From Ancylobacter defluvii (GTDB taxonomy: Bacteria > Pseudomonadota > Alphaproteobacteria > Rhizobiales > Xanthobacteraceae), in contig NZ_JAHBGD010000024.1 in assembly GCF_018390605.1 (NCBI RefSeq), forward strand, positions 806,001 through 870,000: a DNA stretch of 64,000 nt, written 5' to 3'. The position numbers and the translations under genes were made by a program. Below, piece after piece: positions 1 through 8,384 of the stretch. Position 1 is the first letter of the stretch, and the number at the start of each line of letters is the position of its first letter. Below the pieces are notes generated by a model. The model was not told the origin of the DNA. It ran no database searches and saw nothing but the letters and a program-made list of their open reading frames with translations.

Positions 1-2
1 CT

Positions 3-1025
3 TCGCAGACCGCCCGCCTCCCGCTCGCCGAGGCGGTGGACGATCAGGTCACTCCCTTCCACGTCGACGGCCTCGACGTGCGCGGGCGCGTGGTGCGCCT
101 CGGCACCGCGCTCGATGCCGTCATGGCGCACCACGCCTATCCGCCGCTGGTCAAGCGGCTGCTCGGCGAGGCGGTGGCGCTCACCGTGCTGCTCGGCTCG
201 ACGCTGAAGATCAGCGGCCGCTTCATCCTGCAGACCCGCACCGACGGGCCGGTCGACCTGCTGGTGGTCGATTTCACCGCGCCGCAGGATGTGCGCGCCT
301 ATGCGCGCTTCAACACGGAGCGGCTGCAGGCGATGCAGGCGGCGCTGACGCCCGGCCAGCGGCTCGACAGCGGTGCGCTGCTCGGCGCCGGCCATCTCGC
401 CATGACCATCGACCAGGGACTGAGCGCCAACCGCTATCAGGGCATCGTGGCGCTGGAGGGCGGCAATCTCGAGGATGCCGCGCACCGCTATTTCGCCCAG
501 TCGGAGCAGATCCCCACCCGCGTGCGGCTGGCGGTGGCCGAGGAGGTGCACCCCGGCGATGCCGCCTCGTCGTGGCGTGCCGGCGGGCTGATGGTGCAGT
601 TCCTGCCGACCGAGGGCGGCCGCATCCGCCCGGTCGACCTGCATCCGGGCGATGCGCCGGAAGGCACCGAGCTTCCCGAAGCGGCGGAGGGAGACGACGC
701 CTGGATGGAAGCCCAGTCGCTGGTCGGCACGCTGGAGGATGTCGAGCTGGTCGACGGCGACCTTTCCGCCGAGCGGCTGCTGTTCCGGCTGTTCCACGAG
801 CGCGGCGTGCGGGTGTTCCAGGCGGAAAACGTCGTCGCCAAATGCTCCTGCTCGCGCGAGCGCGTCACCGGCGTGCTGGCGAATTTCTCCCGCGAGGAGC
901 GGGAAAGCCTGGTCGAGGACGGCAAGGTGGTGGTCACCTGCGAGTTCTGCGGCCGCTCCTACGACTTCAAGGCCGAGGAAATCGTCGGCCCGGAGGAGCC
1001 GGAAGCCTCGTCCGACGAGGCGTGA
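3..1025 (+). CDS. hslO: Hsp33 redox-regulated chaperone (5' partial)
   Basis: Cytosolic holdase chaperone that is activated when its zinc-bound cysteines are oxidised, protecting proteins during oxidative or heat stress. The frame is open from base 3 (S-Q-T-A-R-L-P-L-A-E-A before the GTG at 36), so the true start lies upstream of the window and the GTG is probably internal. The N-terminal substrate-binding domain fills about 260 residues. The C-terminal zinc motif is intact, CSC near base 845 and CEFC near base 942 (C-X-C with C-X2-C). About 340 residues are visible, a normal length for the alphaproteobacterial family. In relatives hslO often follows argD-argF, which fits argE lying just downstream on the other strand. 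Identity is secure. Confidence 0.95.
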   Translation, partial: SQTARLPLAEAVDDQVTPFHVDGLDVRGRVVRLGTALDAVMAHHAYPPLVKRLLGEAVALTVLLGSTLKISGRFILQTRTDGPVDLLVVDFTAPQDVRAYARFNTERLQAMQAALTPGQRLDSGALLGAGHLAMTIDQGLSANRYQGIVALEGGNLEDAAHRYFAQSEQIPTRVRLAVAEEVHPGDAASSWRAGGLMVQFLPTEGGRIRPVDLHPGDAPEGTELPEAAEGDDAWMEAQSLVGTLEDVELVDGDLSAERLLFRLFHERGVRVFQAENVVAKCSCSRERVTGVLANFSREERESLVEDGKVVVTCEFCGRSYDFKAEEIVGPEEPEASSDEA

Positions 1026-1104
1026 GCGGGCGCTCCCGCCCAAGCGTCATCCCGGACGGTTCACAGGACCGGTCCGGGATCGCGTGAGCCGCCAGAGCGA
1101 CGCG

Positions 1105-1215
1105 CTCCCTCTCCCCGTCGGGGAGAGGGCTGGGGTGAGGGGTCTGCAAGGCTTCCCAATGGCGTCTCCCCTCACCGACCCGCTTCGCGGGCCACCTCTC
1201 CCCGTCGGGGAGAGG
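1105..1215. repeat. Dispersed palindromic intergenic repeat, copy A
   Basis: This fills much of the 330-bp gap between hslO and argE, where I see no gene. Two blocks of the type CTCTCCCCGTCGGGGAGAGG flank a GGTGAGGGG...CCCCTCACC pair and the phrase GACCCGCTTCGCGGGCCACC, so the element can fold into a long composite hairpin. Near copies occur at 7446, 25058 and 37782. Just before it, at about 1047-1081, lies a second dyad built on TCATCCCGGAC and GTCCGGGAT. Confidence 0.85.
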
Positions 1216-1355
1216 AAAGGTAGATTCCAGGCAGCCGGGATCACGCAAACGGCGTTTCACCCTTGCCCTCGTAGGACATTGTCATCCTGAGGTCACCGGC
1301 CAGCCTCCCGGCATCACCGCGTCCCCCCAAGGACGCCCGCGCCCGAGCCGCTCCC

Positions 1356-2519
1356 CTACCGCGTGCACTCCGCGATCAGCCCGTCGAGGAACCGCTCGCA
1401 GGCGCGCAGCTGCGCCACCTCGATAAACTCGTCGGGCTTGTGCGCCTGGTCGATCGAGCCCGGCCCGCAGATCACCGTCGGCACGCCCTGGGCCTGGAAA
1501 TGCCCGCCCTCGGTGCCGTAGGATACGGCGAAGGTGGCGTTCTGCCCGGCAAGCCGCAGGGCGAGCCGCTCCGCCTCCGAGCCCGGCTGCGGCGACAGCG
1601 GCGGCACCCGGTAGGTGAAATGGGTGCTGATCTCCGCCTCCGGCGCGTCGGCCTGGAGCTTCGGCAACACCACCTGCTGGGCGAAGCGGTCGAAACCGGC
1701 GACGAGGCTCTCCTCGTCGAAATTCGGCAGCCCGCGCAGGTTCCATTTCACCACGCAGCGGCGCGGCACGATGTTGCCGGCGGTGCCGCCCTCGATGCCC
1801 ACCACCTGCAAGGTGGAGTTCGGCGGATCGAAGCGTCCCGAGGCGTCGCCAGCGGCGATCAGTTCCACCCGCAGCCGGTCGAGCTCGGCAATGAGTTCGG
1901 CGCTGGCGAAGATGGCATTGGCGCCGAGATGCGGCATGGAGGAATGCGCCTCACGGCCGATCACCGTCGTCACATAGCCGACGCCGGATTTGTGCGCGTC
2001 CACCACCTTCATCGATGTCGGCTCGCCGACGATGCAGGCGCGGGGCAGCGGCAGGTCCACGCCCAGCTTGCGCACCGCCGGGATCACCCCGGTGCAGCCC
2101 AGCTCCTCGTCATAGGAGATCAGCAGGTGGATCGGCGTGGCGAGCCGCGCCGCCACCATGTCCGGCACCTTGGCGAGGCAGGTGGCGACGAAGCCCTTCA
2201 TGTCGCAGGAGCCGCGGCCATAGAGCCGGTCGTCCTTCGGCGTCAGGGTGAAGGGGTCGGTGGTCCAGGGCTGGCCGTCCACCGGCACCACGTCGGAATG
2301 GCCGGAGAGGCAGACGCCGCCCACGCCCTCGGGGCCGATGGTGGCGAACAGGCTGGCCTTCTCGCCGTCGGCGCTCGGCACCAGCACCGAGGCGACGCCG
2401 AAGGCCTCCAGATAGTCGCGCACGAAGCCGATCAGCCGGAGGTTGGAATTGCGGCTCGTGGTGTCGAAGCCCACCAGATAGGCCAGCAATTCCTCGGTGG
2501 TTGTACGGCCTGCCAGCAT
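1356..2519 (-). CDS. argE: Acetylornithine deacetylase
   Basis: Zinc/cobalt-dependent M20-family amidohydrolase that removes the acetyl group from N-acetylornithine in arginine biosynthesis. The protein has 387 residues, as expected for ArgE. Recognisable M20 landmarks are the metal-binding GHSDVVPV near residue 74, YGRGSCDMKG near 100, the catalytic acidic YDEELGC near 135, and a C-terminal GPG-X-I-X-QAHK-X-DEF segment typical of ArgE/DapE enzymes. The ATG at 2519 starts the conserved sequence directly. The gene is alone on its strand, with trkH about 100 bp upstream. DapE or a related deacylase is the main alternative, but the C-terminal signature favours ArgE. Confidence 0.9.
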   Translation of the reverse strand: MLAGRTTTEELLAYLVGFDTTSRNSNLRLIGFVRDYLEAFGVASVLVPSADGEKASLFATIGPEGVGGVCLSGHSDVVPVDGQPWTTDPFTLTPKDDRLYGRGSCDMKGFVATCLAKVPDMVAARLATPIHLLISYDEELGCTGVIPAVRKLGVDLPLPRACIVGEPTSMKVVDAHKSGVGYVTTVIGREAHSSMPHLGANAIFASAELIAELDRLRVELIAAGDASGRFDPPNSTLQVVGIEGGTAGNIVPRRCVVKWNLRGLPNFDEESLVAGFDRFAQQVVLPKLQADAPEAEISTHFTYRVPPLSPQPGSEAERLALRLAGQNATFAVSYGTEGGHFQAQGVPTVICGPGSIDQAHKPDEFIEVAQLRACERFLDGLIAECTR

Positions 2520-2623
2520 GAACGCTCCCGGATTCCGCTCATTCGTCGATCCGCCCGAGCATAGACGGTATCATGCGGTCCACGGCAAGTCCGTTACGGT
2601 CGTCACCGCGACCGCAGGCAGCG

Positions 2624-4123
2624 TCAGCGTCGCCAGAAGCTCGGCAGGAACAGCACCAGCACGGTGAACAATTCGAGGCGCCCGAGCAGCATCCCGAAGG
2701 ACAGGATCCAGATCACGCTGTCCGGCAGGCCGGCGAAATTGGCTGCCGGGCCGATATGCGGGCCGATGCCGGGGCCGACATTGCCGATGGCGGTGATGGC
2801 GCCGGAAAGCGCGGTGACGAGGTCGAGGCCGAACCAGTTCAGCGCGATGCTGATCACCGCGAAACTGGCGAGATAGAGAAAGCCGAAGGACAGCACCGAG
2901 GCGACGACGGAGTCGTCGATCGGCGCGCCGCCATAGCGCACCGGGAACACGCCGCTGGGATAGACGATGCGCTTGAGATGTTGCACCAGCGCCGAGCCGA
3001 GAATGGCGATGCGGAACATCTTCATCCCGCCCGAGGTCGAGCCGGTGCAGCCGCCGAGAAACAGCAGGATGAAATAGAGCGCGTCGGTCGGCGGTCCCCA
3101 ATCGGTGAAGTCGACCGTGACGAAGCCGGTGGTCGACATCAGCGACACCACGTTGAACAGCGCATGGCGCAGCGCCGTCTCGCCCTCGGCGATGCCGCCG
3201 CGCACCTGCTCGAACATCGAGATCAGGGTGAACACGGCGGCGAGGCCGAGGAACAGCCGCACCTCGGCGTTGGCGAACAGCCGCGAGAAATCGCCCGCCA
3301 GCACCCGCACATAGAGCAGGAAGGGCAGCGAGCCGGTGATCATGAACACGATCGCCACATATTCGATGGCGGGGCTGTGGAAAAAGCCGATCGAGGCGTC
3401 ATGGGTGGAGAAGCCGCCGGTCGAGATCGTTGCCATGGCATGGGCGACGGCGTCGAACGCATCCATGCCGGCGAGCATGTAGGCGAGCCCGCAAATGAAG
3501 GTCAGCGCCACATAGGTGCCGAGAATGCCCTTGGCGAGCTGTGCCGCGCGCGGCAGCACCTTCTCGGATTTGTCGGACGATTCCGCCCGGAACAGTTGCA
3601 TGCCGCCGATCTGCAGCATTGGCAGGAACGCCATGGCGAAGACAATGATGCCGATGCCGCCATACCAGTGCAGGAAGGCGCGCCAGATCAATATGCCCGG
3701 CGGGCGGTCGTCGAGATTGGAGATCACCGTCGCCCCGGTGGTGGTCAGCCCCGACATCGCCTCGAAATAGGCATCGGCGAAGGAGAGCCGCGTCTCCGAC
3801 CACATGAAGGGAATGGCGGCGAACAACGAGAGCAGCACCCAGCTCAGCGTCGTCAATATGAAAGCCTGCCGCAGGCCGAGCAGCTCCACCTCGCCGGTGC
3901 GGCCGGCGAGCCACAGCGAAAGGCCGACGAAGACGGTGATCGCCGCGGTGGCGGCATAGATGATGAAGTCGTCCTCCCCCGCCAGCACATCGACGAGGGC
4001 CGGAATCATCATGGTGGTGCCGAGGACGGCCAGCAGCACGCCGAGCACGGCGGCGATCGGACGGAAATCGATCACGGATGCGAGGACTCGGCTCGTCACG
4101 GCGGGTTGCACGCAACCGAGCAT
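2624..4123 (-). CDS. trkH: TrkH-family potassium uptake protein
   Basis: Inner-membrane, ion-translocating subunit of a Trk potassium uptake system, normally partnered by the NAD-binding TrkA, which is not in this window. The 499-residue protein is almost wholly hydrophobic, with the four pore-loop repeats of the family. Selectivity-filter-like segments visible are TTTGATV near residue 130, TGGFSTHDAS near 235, TTGFVTVDF near 335 and IGNVGPGIG near 450. It ends in a short basic tail (FWRR). The ATG at 4123 is the first good start; a GTG nearer the VIDFRPIAAVLG segment is possible. Confidence 0.92.
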   Translation of the reverse strand: MLGCVQPAVTSRVLASVIDFRPIAAVLGVLLAVLGTTMMIPALVDVLAGEDDFIIYAATAAITVFVGLSLWLAGRTGEVELLGLRQAFILTTLSWVLLSLFAAIPFMWSETRLSFADAYFEAMSGLTTTGATVISNLDDRPPGILIWRAFLHWYGGIGIIVFAMAFLPMLQIGGMQLFRAESSDKSEKVLPRAAQLAKGILGTYVALTFICGLAYMLAGMDAFDAVAHAMATISTGGFSTHDASIGFFHSPAIEYVAIVFMITGSLPFLLYVRVLAGDFSRLFANAEVRLFLGLAAVFTLISMFEQVRGGIAEGETALRHALFNVVSLMSTTGFVTVDFTDWGPPTDALYFILLFLGGCTGSTSGGMKMFRIAILGSALVQHLKRIVYPSGVFPVRYGGAPIDDSVVASVLSFGFLYLASFAVISIALNWFGLDLVTALSGAITAIGNVGPGIGPHIGPAANFAGLPDSVIWILSFGMLLGRLELFTVLVLFLPSFWRR

Positions 4124-4178
4124 AGCCGCTTAGCCGATGCGCCGGAAGCGGCAAGCGTGCCCGGCGAAGCGACGGCGT

Positions 4179-4571
4179 TCAGTTGAGCGTGCGGGCGGTG
4201 CCCGGCATGTCCAGCGAGAAGCCCGGCACCTCGACGTCGAAGGTCTCGCCACCCTCGTCGACCAGTCCGTAGCTGCCCTCCATCGAGCCGGTGGAGGTCG
4301 GCAGCGGCACGCCGCTGGTATATTCGAAATGCGCGCCGGGCGGCAGCACCGGCCGCTCGCCCACCACCCCGGCGCCGCGCACCTCCTGCACCCGCCCCAG
4401 CGCGTCGGTGATGATCCAGTGGCGGGTCATAAGTTGCACCGTGGAGGCGCCGAGATTGACGATCTCGATGGTGTAGGCCCAGAAATACTGGCTGCGCGCG
4501 AGGTCGGAGCGTTCCGGCGAGAAACGCGGCGTCACCGTCACCTGCACGCCACGCGTGGTGGCCCTGTACAT
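4179..4571 (-). CDS. apaG: ApaG domain protein
   Basis: Small cytosolic beta-sandwich protein of the ApaG/Co2+-Mg2+-efflux family; its precise biochemical role is not settled. I start it at the ATG at 4571 (MYRATTRGVQV) because a GAGGAG Shine-Dalgarno lies just upstream and family members begin there; the longer frame to 4628 adds 19 unconserved residues. The 130-residue product shows the family core: YTIEIVNLG near 35, RHWIITDALGRVQEVRGAGVVG in the middle, and YTSGVPLPTSTGSMEGSY towards the end. It sits between trkH and metZ on the same strand, with weak evidence for co-transcription. Confidence 0.93.
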   Translation of the reverse strand: MYRATTRGVQVTVTPRFSPERSDLARSQYFWAYTIEIVNLGASTVQLMTRHWIITDALGRVQEVRGAGVVGERPVLPPGAHFEYTSGVPLPTSTGSMEGSYGLVDEGGETFDVEVPGFSLDMPGTARTLN

Positions 4572-4620
4572 TCCGCTCTCCTCGAATCCGTCGCCGGGCA
4601 GTGAAGGCCGATTGCGCGAC

Positions 4621-4660
4621 AAGGGCAAGGCGGCGGCAAGATCAAGGGCAAGGCGGCGGC
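4621..4660. repeat. Short direct repeat between metZ and apaG
   Basis: A 17-bp unit AAGGGCAAGGCGGCGGC occurs at 4621 and again at 4644, with a partial third copy following. The 217-bp spacer holds no gene that I can support; the Lys/Ala/Arg-rich reading frames across it are explained by the repeat. Confidence 0.6.
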
Positions 4661-4788
4661 CAGATAAGGCGGCCGCTCGGGCGAGGCAGCCGCCCGGAAA
4701 GCCCAGGACGGCGGAGCGGCCGCCGGCCTGCCGGTCCCCTCTCCGCCCGAGCCCGGCACCAGCCCGGCTCAGGCGGAAGAAGCGCCGC

Positions 4789-6006
4789 TCACACCGCCTT
4801 CAGCGCGCGCAGGATATCGTCGCCGAGGTCGTCGACATGCTCGAGCCCGACCGACAGCCGCACCATGCCGTCGGAGATCCCCATTTCCGCCCGCGCCTCG
4901 GCGGTGAAGCGCTGATGCGTGGTGGTCGCCGGGTGGGTGACCAGGCTCTTGGCGTCGCCGAGATTGTTGGAGATGCGCACCACCTTCAGCTGGTTGAGGA
5001 AGCGGAAGGCGCCGGCCTTGCCGCCCGCCACCTCGAAGGTGACCAGCGTGCCGCCCCCGCGCATCTGGCGCTTGGCCAGCGCGTGCTGGGGATGGTCGGC
5101 GCGGTAGGGATAGATCACCTTGCCGATCTTGCCCTCGCCGGCCAGCCGGTCGGCCAGCGCCGCCGCGCTGGCCTGCGAACGCTCGATGCGCAGCGGCAGC
5201 GTCTCCAGCCCCTTCAGCATCACCCAGGCGTTGAACGGCGACACCGACGGCCCGGTCTGGCGCAGGAAGGTCTGGAGATGGTCGTTGAGGAACTTCTCCG
5301 AGCACAGGATCACGCCGGCGAGGCAGCGCCCCTGCCCGTCAATGTGCTTGGTCGCCGAATAGACCACGATGTCGGCGCCGAGCGCGATCGGGCTCTGCAG
5401 CATCGGCGTGGCGAACACGTTGTCGACCACCAGCCTGACGCCGGCCTCATGCGCGATCTTGGCCACCGCGGCGATGTCGACCAGCTCCAGCGTCGGGTTG
5501 GTCGGGCTCTCGAGGAAGAACACCTTGGTCGCCGGCGTCACCGCCGCCTGCCAGGCGGCAAGATCGGTGCCGTCGACCAGCGTCGAGGTGACGCCGAAGC
5601 GCGGCAGCAGTTCCTCGATCACATAGCGGCAGGAACCGAACAGGGCGCGCGCCGCCACCACATGGTCGCCGGTGCTTAGCTGGCACAGCAGCGACGCCGT
5701 CACCGCCGCCATGCCGGAGGCGGTGGCCCGCGCCACTTCGGCGCCTTCCAGCAGCGCGAGGCGGGCCTCGAACATCGCCGTGGTCGGGTTGGAGTAGCGG
5801 GTATAGATGAAACCCGGATCTTCGCCCTTGAAGCGGGCTTCCGCCTGCTCGGCGGTGTCGTAGACATAGCCCTGCGTCAGGTAGAGCGCCTCGGAGGTCT
5901 CCGCGAAGGGCGAGCGCAGGATGCCGCCATGCACCAGGCGGGTATCGGGGCGCAGTTCGGCGATCTCGGCGGGGGTAAGCTTGGGTTCGGCAGAGGAAGC
6001 GGTCAT
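4789..6006 (-). CDS. metZ: O-succinylhomoserine sulfhydrylase
   Basis: PLP-dependent enzyme of the Cys/Met metabolism family that makes homocysteine from O-succinylhomoserine and sulfide in methionine biosynthesis. Its 405 residues are full length. The PLP lysine is in SATKHIDGQGR near residue 215, and the family segment YTRYSNPTT is near residue 70. A SAM-II riboswitch 60-125 bp upstream on the same strand independently supports a methionine role. Cystathionine gamma-synthase or O-acetylhomoserine sulfhydrylase are close relatives, but the sequence after the PLP lysine (GQGRCLAG) and the alphaproteobacterial context favour MetZ. Confidence 0.93.
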   Translation of the reverse strand: MTASSAEPKLTPAEIAELRPDTRLVHGGILRSPFAETSEALYLTQGYVYDTAEQAEARFKGEDPGFIYTRYSNPTTAMFEARLALLEGAEVARATASGMAAVTASLLCQLSTGDHVVAARALFGSCRYVIEELLPRFGVTSTLVDGTDLAAWQAAVTPATKVFFLESPTNPTLELVDIAAVAKIAHEAGVRLVVDNVFATPMLQSPIALGADIVVYSATKHIDGQGRCLAGVILCSEKFLNDHLQTFLRQTGPSVSPFNAWVMLKGLETLPLRIERSQASAAALADRLAGEGKIGKVIYPYRADHPQHALAKRQMRGGGTLVTFEVAGGKAGAFRFLNQLKVVRISNNLGDAKSLVTHPATTTHQRFTAEARAEMGISDGMVRLSVGLEHVDDLGDDILRALKAV

Positions 6007-6063
6007 TCGGCGACTCCGGTGTCTTGCGTAAGACCGGGGACGCCCACGCGCACACGCCGCGCG

Positions 6064-6130
6064 GCCCCGACCTTTTTAGCAACCTTGTTTAGCGTGGCGG
6101 CAAGCCGGTCGGCTTCAAATGACCACGTGG
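6064..6130 (-). promoter_or_regulatory. SAM-II riboswitch upstream of metZ
   Basis: On the minus strand, reading from 6130 down, the leader shows CGTGGTCATTTGAAG, CCGACCGGCTTGC, CGCCACGCTAAACAAGG and TTGCTAAAAAGGTCGG. This is the compact H-type pseudoknot of SAM-II: CGTGG pairs with CCACG, and the hairpin-loop bases CCGACC pair with the 3' GGTCGG. The conserved TAAACAAG and GCTAAAAAGG elements are present. S-adenosylmethionine binding would hide translation or transcription signals of metZ, whose start is about 60 bases downstream. Confidence 0.93.
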
Positions 6131-6238
6131 TGGAGGCAATTAGCGCCGCCGCCGGCTTGGCGTCAAGGGGCGCGTCCGGTAAAGCGAACGCGGGACATTC
6201 ACCCTTTTGGTGATCACTCAACCGAAGCGAGACGAAGC

Positions 6239-7381
6239 GTGTCCGAACTGGGTCTGCCCGCAACAGGTGACGGCATTCTGCCGGACAGCGCCATCGCCGC
6301 GCTCAATGCCGCCGGCGCCATCCGCACCATGGCGCCCTTCGATGCCGACCAGATCCAGCCGGCCAGCCTCGATCTGCGCCTCGGCGACACCGCCTGGCGC
6401 ATCCGGGCGAGCTTCCTGCCCGGCGCCGATGTCGATGTCGCCGACCGGCTGAAGCAGCTCGCCCTGCACAAGCTCGATCTCGCCACCGGCGAGGTGCTGG
6501 AGACCGGCTGCGTCTATCTCGTCGAGTTGCAGGAAGCGCTGGCGCTGCCCGACGGCATCGCCGCCTCCACCAATCCGAAGAGCTCCACCGGCCGGCTCGA
6601 CGTGTTCACCCGCGTCATCGCCGACCGCGCCCGTTCCTTCGACATCGTCCCCGCTGGCTATCAGGGCAAGCTGTATCTCGAGATCAGCCCCCGCACCTTC
6701 CCGATCCTGGTGCGCAAGGGCTCGCGGCTGTCGCAGATCCGCTTCCGCCGCGGCGACGCCCGCCTCGGCGAGGCCGAGACCGCGGCGCTCAATGCCGCCG
6801 AGCGCCTCGTCGACACCCCGCAGCCGGACGTCGCCGGCGGCGGCATCGCCGTCAGCGTCGATCTGTCCGGCGCCGGCTTCGGTGGCCTGCTCGGCTTCCG
6901 CGCCAAGCGCCATACCGGGCTGATCGACGTCGACAAGCGAGCCGCCTGCGATGTCGACGATTATTGGGAGCCGCTGGTGACGCGCGGCAAGCGCGAGCTG
7001 GTGCTCGATCCCGACGCCTTCTACATCCTCGCCTCCAAGGAAGCCGTGCATGTGCCGCCCGGCTTCGCGGCGGAGATGGTGCCGTTCGACCCGCTGGTCG
7101 GCGAGTTCCGCGTGCATTACGCCGGCTTCTTCGATCCCGGCTTCGGCCATGCGGCGGCCGGCGGGCACGCCAATGCGCATGGCGGCGCCCGCGCGGTGCT
7201 GGAGGTGCGCTCGCGCGAGGTGCCGTTCATCCTGGAAGACGGCCAGATCGTCGGCCGCCTGGTCTATGAGCGCATGCTGGAGACGCCGCGCTCGCTCTAT
7301 GGCGAGGGCCTCGGCTCCAACTACCAGGCGCAGGGGCTGAAGCTCTCCAAGCATTTCCGGCCGTGGGTGCGGGAAGGCTGA
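6239..7381 (+). CDS. dcd: 2'-deoxycytidine 5'-triphosphate deaminase, double-domain form
   Basis: Deaminates dCTP to dUTP for thymidylate synthesis, in the trimeric dUTPase/Dcd fold. The 380-residue length is about twice that of the enterobacterial enzyme, and the protein reads as two related halves. The first holds IQPASLDLRLGD near residue 40, NPKSSTGRLD near 115 and a YQGKLYLEIS stretch near 140; the second has YILASKEAVHVPPGFAAEM and a FDPGFGH segment. I chose the GTG at 6239 because the conserved sequence starts soon after it. The longer frame back to 6119 would run through the metZ riboswitch region and encodes unconserved residues. It is transcribed divergently from metZ. Confidence 0.85.
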   Translation: MSELGLPATGDGILPDSAIAALNAAGAIRTMAPFDADQIQPASLDLRLGDTAWRIRASFLPGADVDVADRLKQLALHKLDLATGEVLETGCVYLVELQEALALPDGIAASTNPKSSTGRLDVFTRVIADRARSFDIVPAGYQGKLYLEISPRTFPILVRKGSRLSQIRFRRGDARLGEAETAALNAAERLVDTPQPDVAGGGIAVSVDLSGAGFGGLLGFRAKRHTGLIDVDKRAACDVDDYWEPLVTRGKRELVLDPDAFYILASKEAVHVPPGFAAEMVPFDPLVGEFRVHYAGFFDPGFGHAAAGGHANAHGGARAVLEVRSREVPFILEDGQIVGRLVYERMLETPRSLYGEGLGSNYQAQGLKLSKHFRPWVREG

Positions 7382-7445
7382 CGCGGCAACAACGGCGAGG
7401 AAGGCTGGCACGCGAAGCAGCGACAGCGGACCCAAGCGCGACCGG

Positions 7446-7482
7446 CTCCCTCTCCCCGTCGGGGAGAGGGATGGGGTGACGG
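7446..7482. repeat. Dispersed palindromic intergenic repeat, half copy B
   Basis: A single CTCCCTCTCCCCGTCGGGGAGAGGG block followed by ATGGGGTGACGGG. It matches the left half of the elements at 1105 and 37782. It lies between the convergent dcd and carboxymuconolactone-decarboxylase genes and could serve as a bidirectional hairpin there. Confidence 0.8.
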
Positions 7483-7539
7483 GCCTTCTTCGCGGCCGGG
7501 GAGTGCGGCCCGCCGCTGCCGGGACGTGTTCCTCCCCGC

Positions 7540-7935
7540 TCACACGCCCCGCGCCGCGAACACCTCCTTCGCCACGAACAGCCCGTTCAGCGCCGCCGGA
7601 AAACCGGCATAGACCGCCATCTGCATGATGGTCTCGACGATCTCCTCCCGGCTCAGCCCGACATTCAGCCCGGCGGCGATATGCACCTTGAGCTGCGGCG
7701 CGGCCGTGCCGAGCGCGGTCAGCGCTGCGATGGTCGCCACCTCGCGCGAGCGCAGGTCGAGCCCGGGCCGCGTGTAGATGTCGCCGAAGGGAAACTCGAT
7801 CAGCAACCGGGCGAAATCGGGCGCGATGTCCTTGAGCGCATCCACCACTTTCTGCCCGGCCTCGCCGTCGATGCGGGCCAGTGCCTCCCGGCCCTTCTCG
7901 AACCGGCTGTCGTCAGGATTGCTCATCTGCGTCAT
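7540..7935 (-). CDS. Carboxymuconolactone decarboxylase family protein
   Basis: Small helical AhpD/CMD-like protein. Members range from gamma-carboxymuconolactone decarboxylases to alkylhydroperoxidase-type enzymes, and the substrate here is unknown. The 131 residues contain the family core RSREVATIAALTALG, QLKVHIAAGLNVGLSREEIVE and a final AVYAGFPAALNGL. The CXXC pair of true AhpD peroxidases is absent, and only the histidine of KVHI remains. I start at the ATG at 7935, preceded by GAGGAG. That overlaps the merR gene by 23 bp and suggests translational coupling. The MerR partner suggests induction by a small effector. Confidence 0.88.
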   Translation of the reverse strand: MTQMSNPDDSRFEKGREALARIDGEAGQKVVDALKDIAPDFARLLIEFPFGDIYTRPGLDLRSREVATIAALTALGTAAPQLKVHIAAGLNVGLSREEIVETIMQMAVYAGFPAALNGLFVAKEVFAARGV

Positions 7936-8299
7936 GGGAAGGCTCCTCGCTGTCGGTGCCGGCATATCCGGCGATCTTGGCGTCGAGGACGGTGAGGCAG
8001 GCCTGAAGCTCGCCGACATGCGCGCGCACCGCCTCGCGATGGCGCCGGAGCAGTTCGCCGCGCCTGGCGGCAGTCTCCTCGCCCTCGGCCCGCAGCGCGG
8101 CGTAGCGCAGCATGTCGCGGATCGGCATCCCGGTGGTCTTCAGCCGCCCGAGAAACTCGATCCATGTCAGGATGGAGGCGTCATAGTCCCGCTGGCGCGA
8201 GGCATCCCGCCCGGCGCGCGGCAGCAGTCCGATCCGCTCGTAATAGCGGAGGGTGTAAACGGACAATCCCGTGCGCCGGGCGAGCTCGCCGATCTTCAT
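7913..8299 (-). CDS. MerR-family transcriptional regulator
   Basis: DNA-binding regulator that activates promoters with over-long spacers by distorting them. The product is 128 residues from the ATG at 8299. The N-terminal winged helix-turn-helix reads MKIGELARRTGLSVYTLRYY, then ERIGLLPRAGR, and is followed by a long helix (residues 75-115) that would form the antiparallel dimer coiled coil. There are no clustered cysteines for metal binding, so an organic or redox effector is more likely. It overlaps the downstream decarboxylase-like gene and sits behind its own MerR-type promoter, suggesting an autoregulated two-gene operon. Confidence 0.92.
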   Translation of the reverse strand: MKIGELARRTGLSVYTLRYYERIGLLPRAGRDASRQRDYDASILTWIEFLGRLKTTGMPIRDMLRYAALRAEGEETAARRGELLRRHREAVRAHVGELQACLTVLDAKIAGYAGTDSEEPSHDADEQS

Positions 8300-8328
8300 G
8301 TCTGTCCCGAACCGTCTCGACGCATCTA

Positions 8329-8359
8329 CGTCTAGGTGCTGGAGCGCACTCCAGGTCAA
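8329..8359 (-). promoter_or_regulatory. MerR-type promoter with 19-bp spacer and dyad
   Basis: On the minus strand TTGACC (8359-8354) and TAGACG (8334-8329) are separated by 19 bp, the over-long spacing typical of MerR-controlled promoters. A perfect dyad CTGGAG-N4-CTCCAG (8339-8354) lies in the spacer and touches the -35 element. It is correctly placed to drive the merR and decarboxylase pair. Confidence 0.75.
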
Positions 8360-8384
8360 GCCCCGCCGACCGGAAAAACGAAGA

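Noticed and set aside
1105-1215. CRISPR array or rho-independent terminators from the palindromic repeats
   Set aside because: Copies are singly dispersed over kilobases with no regular spacers, and no T-runs follow the stems.
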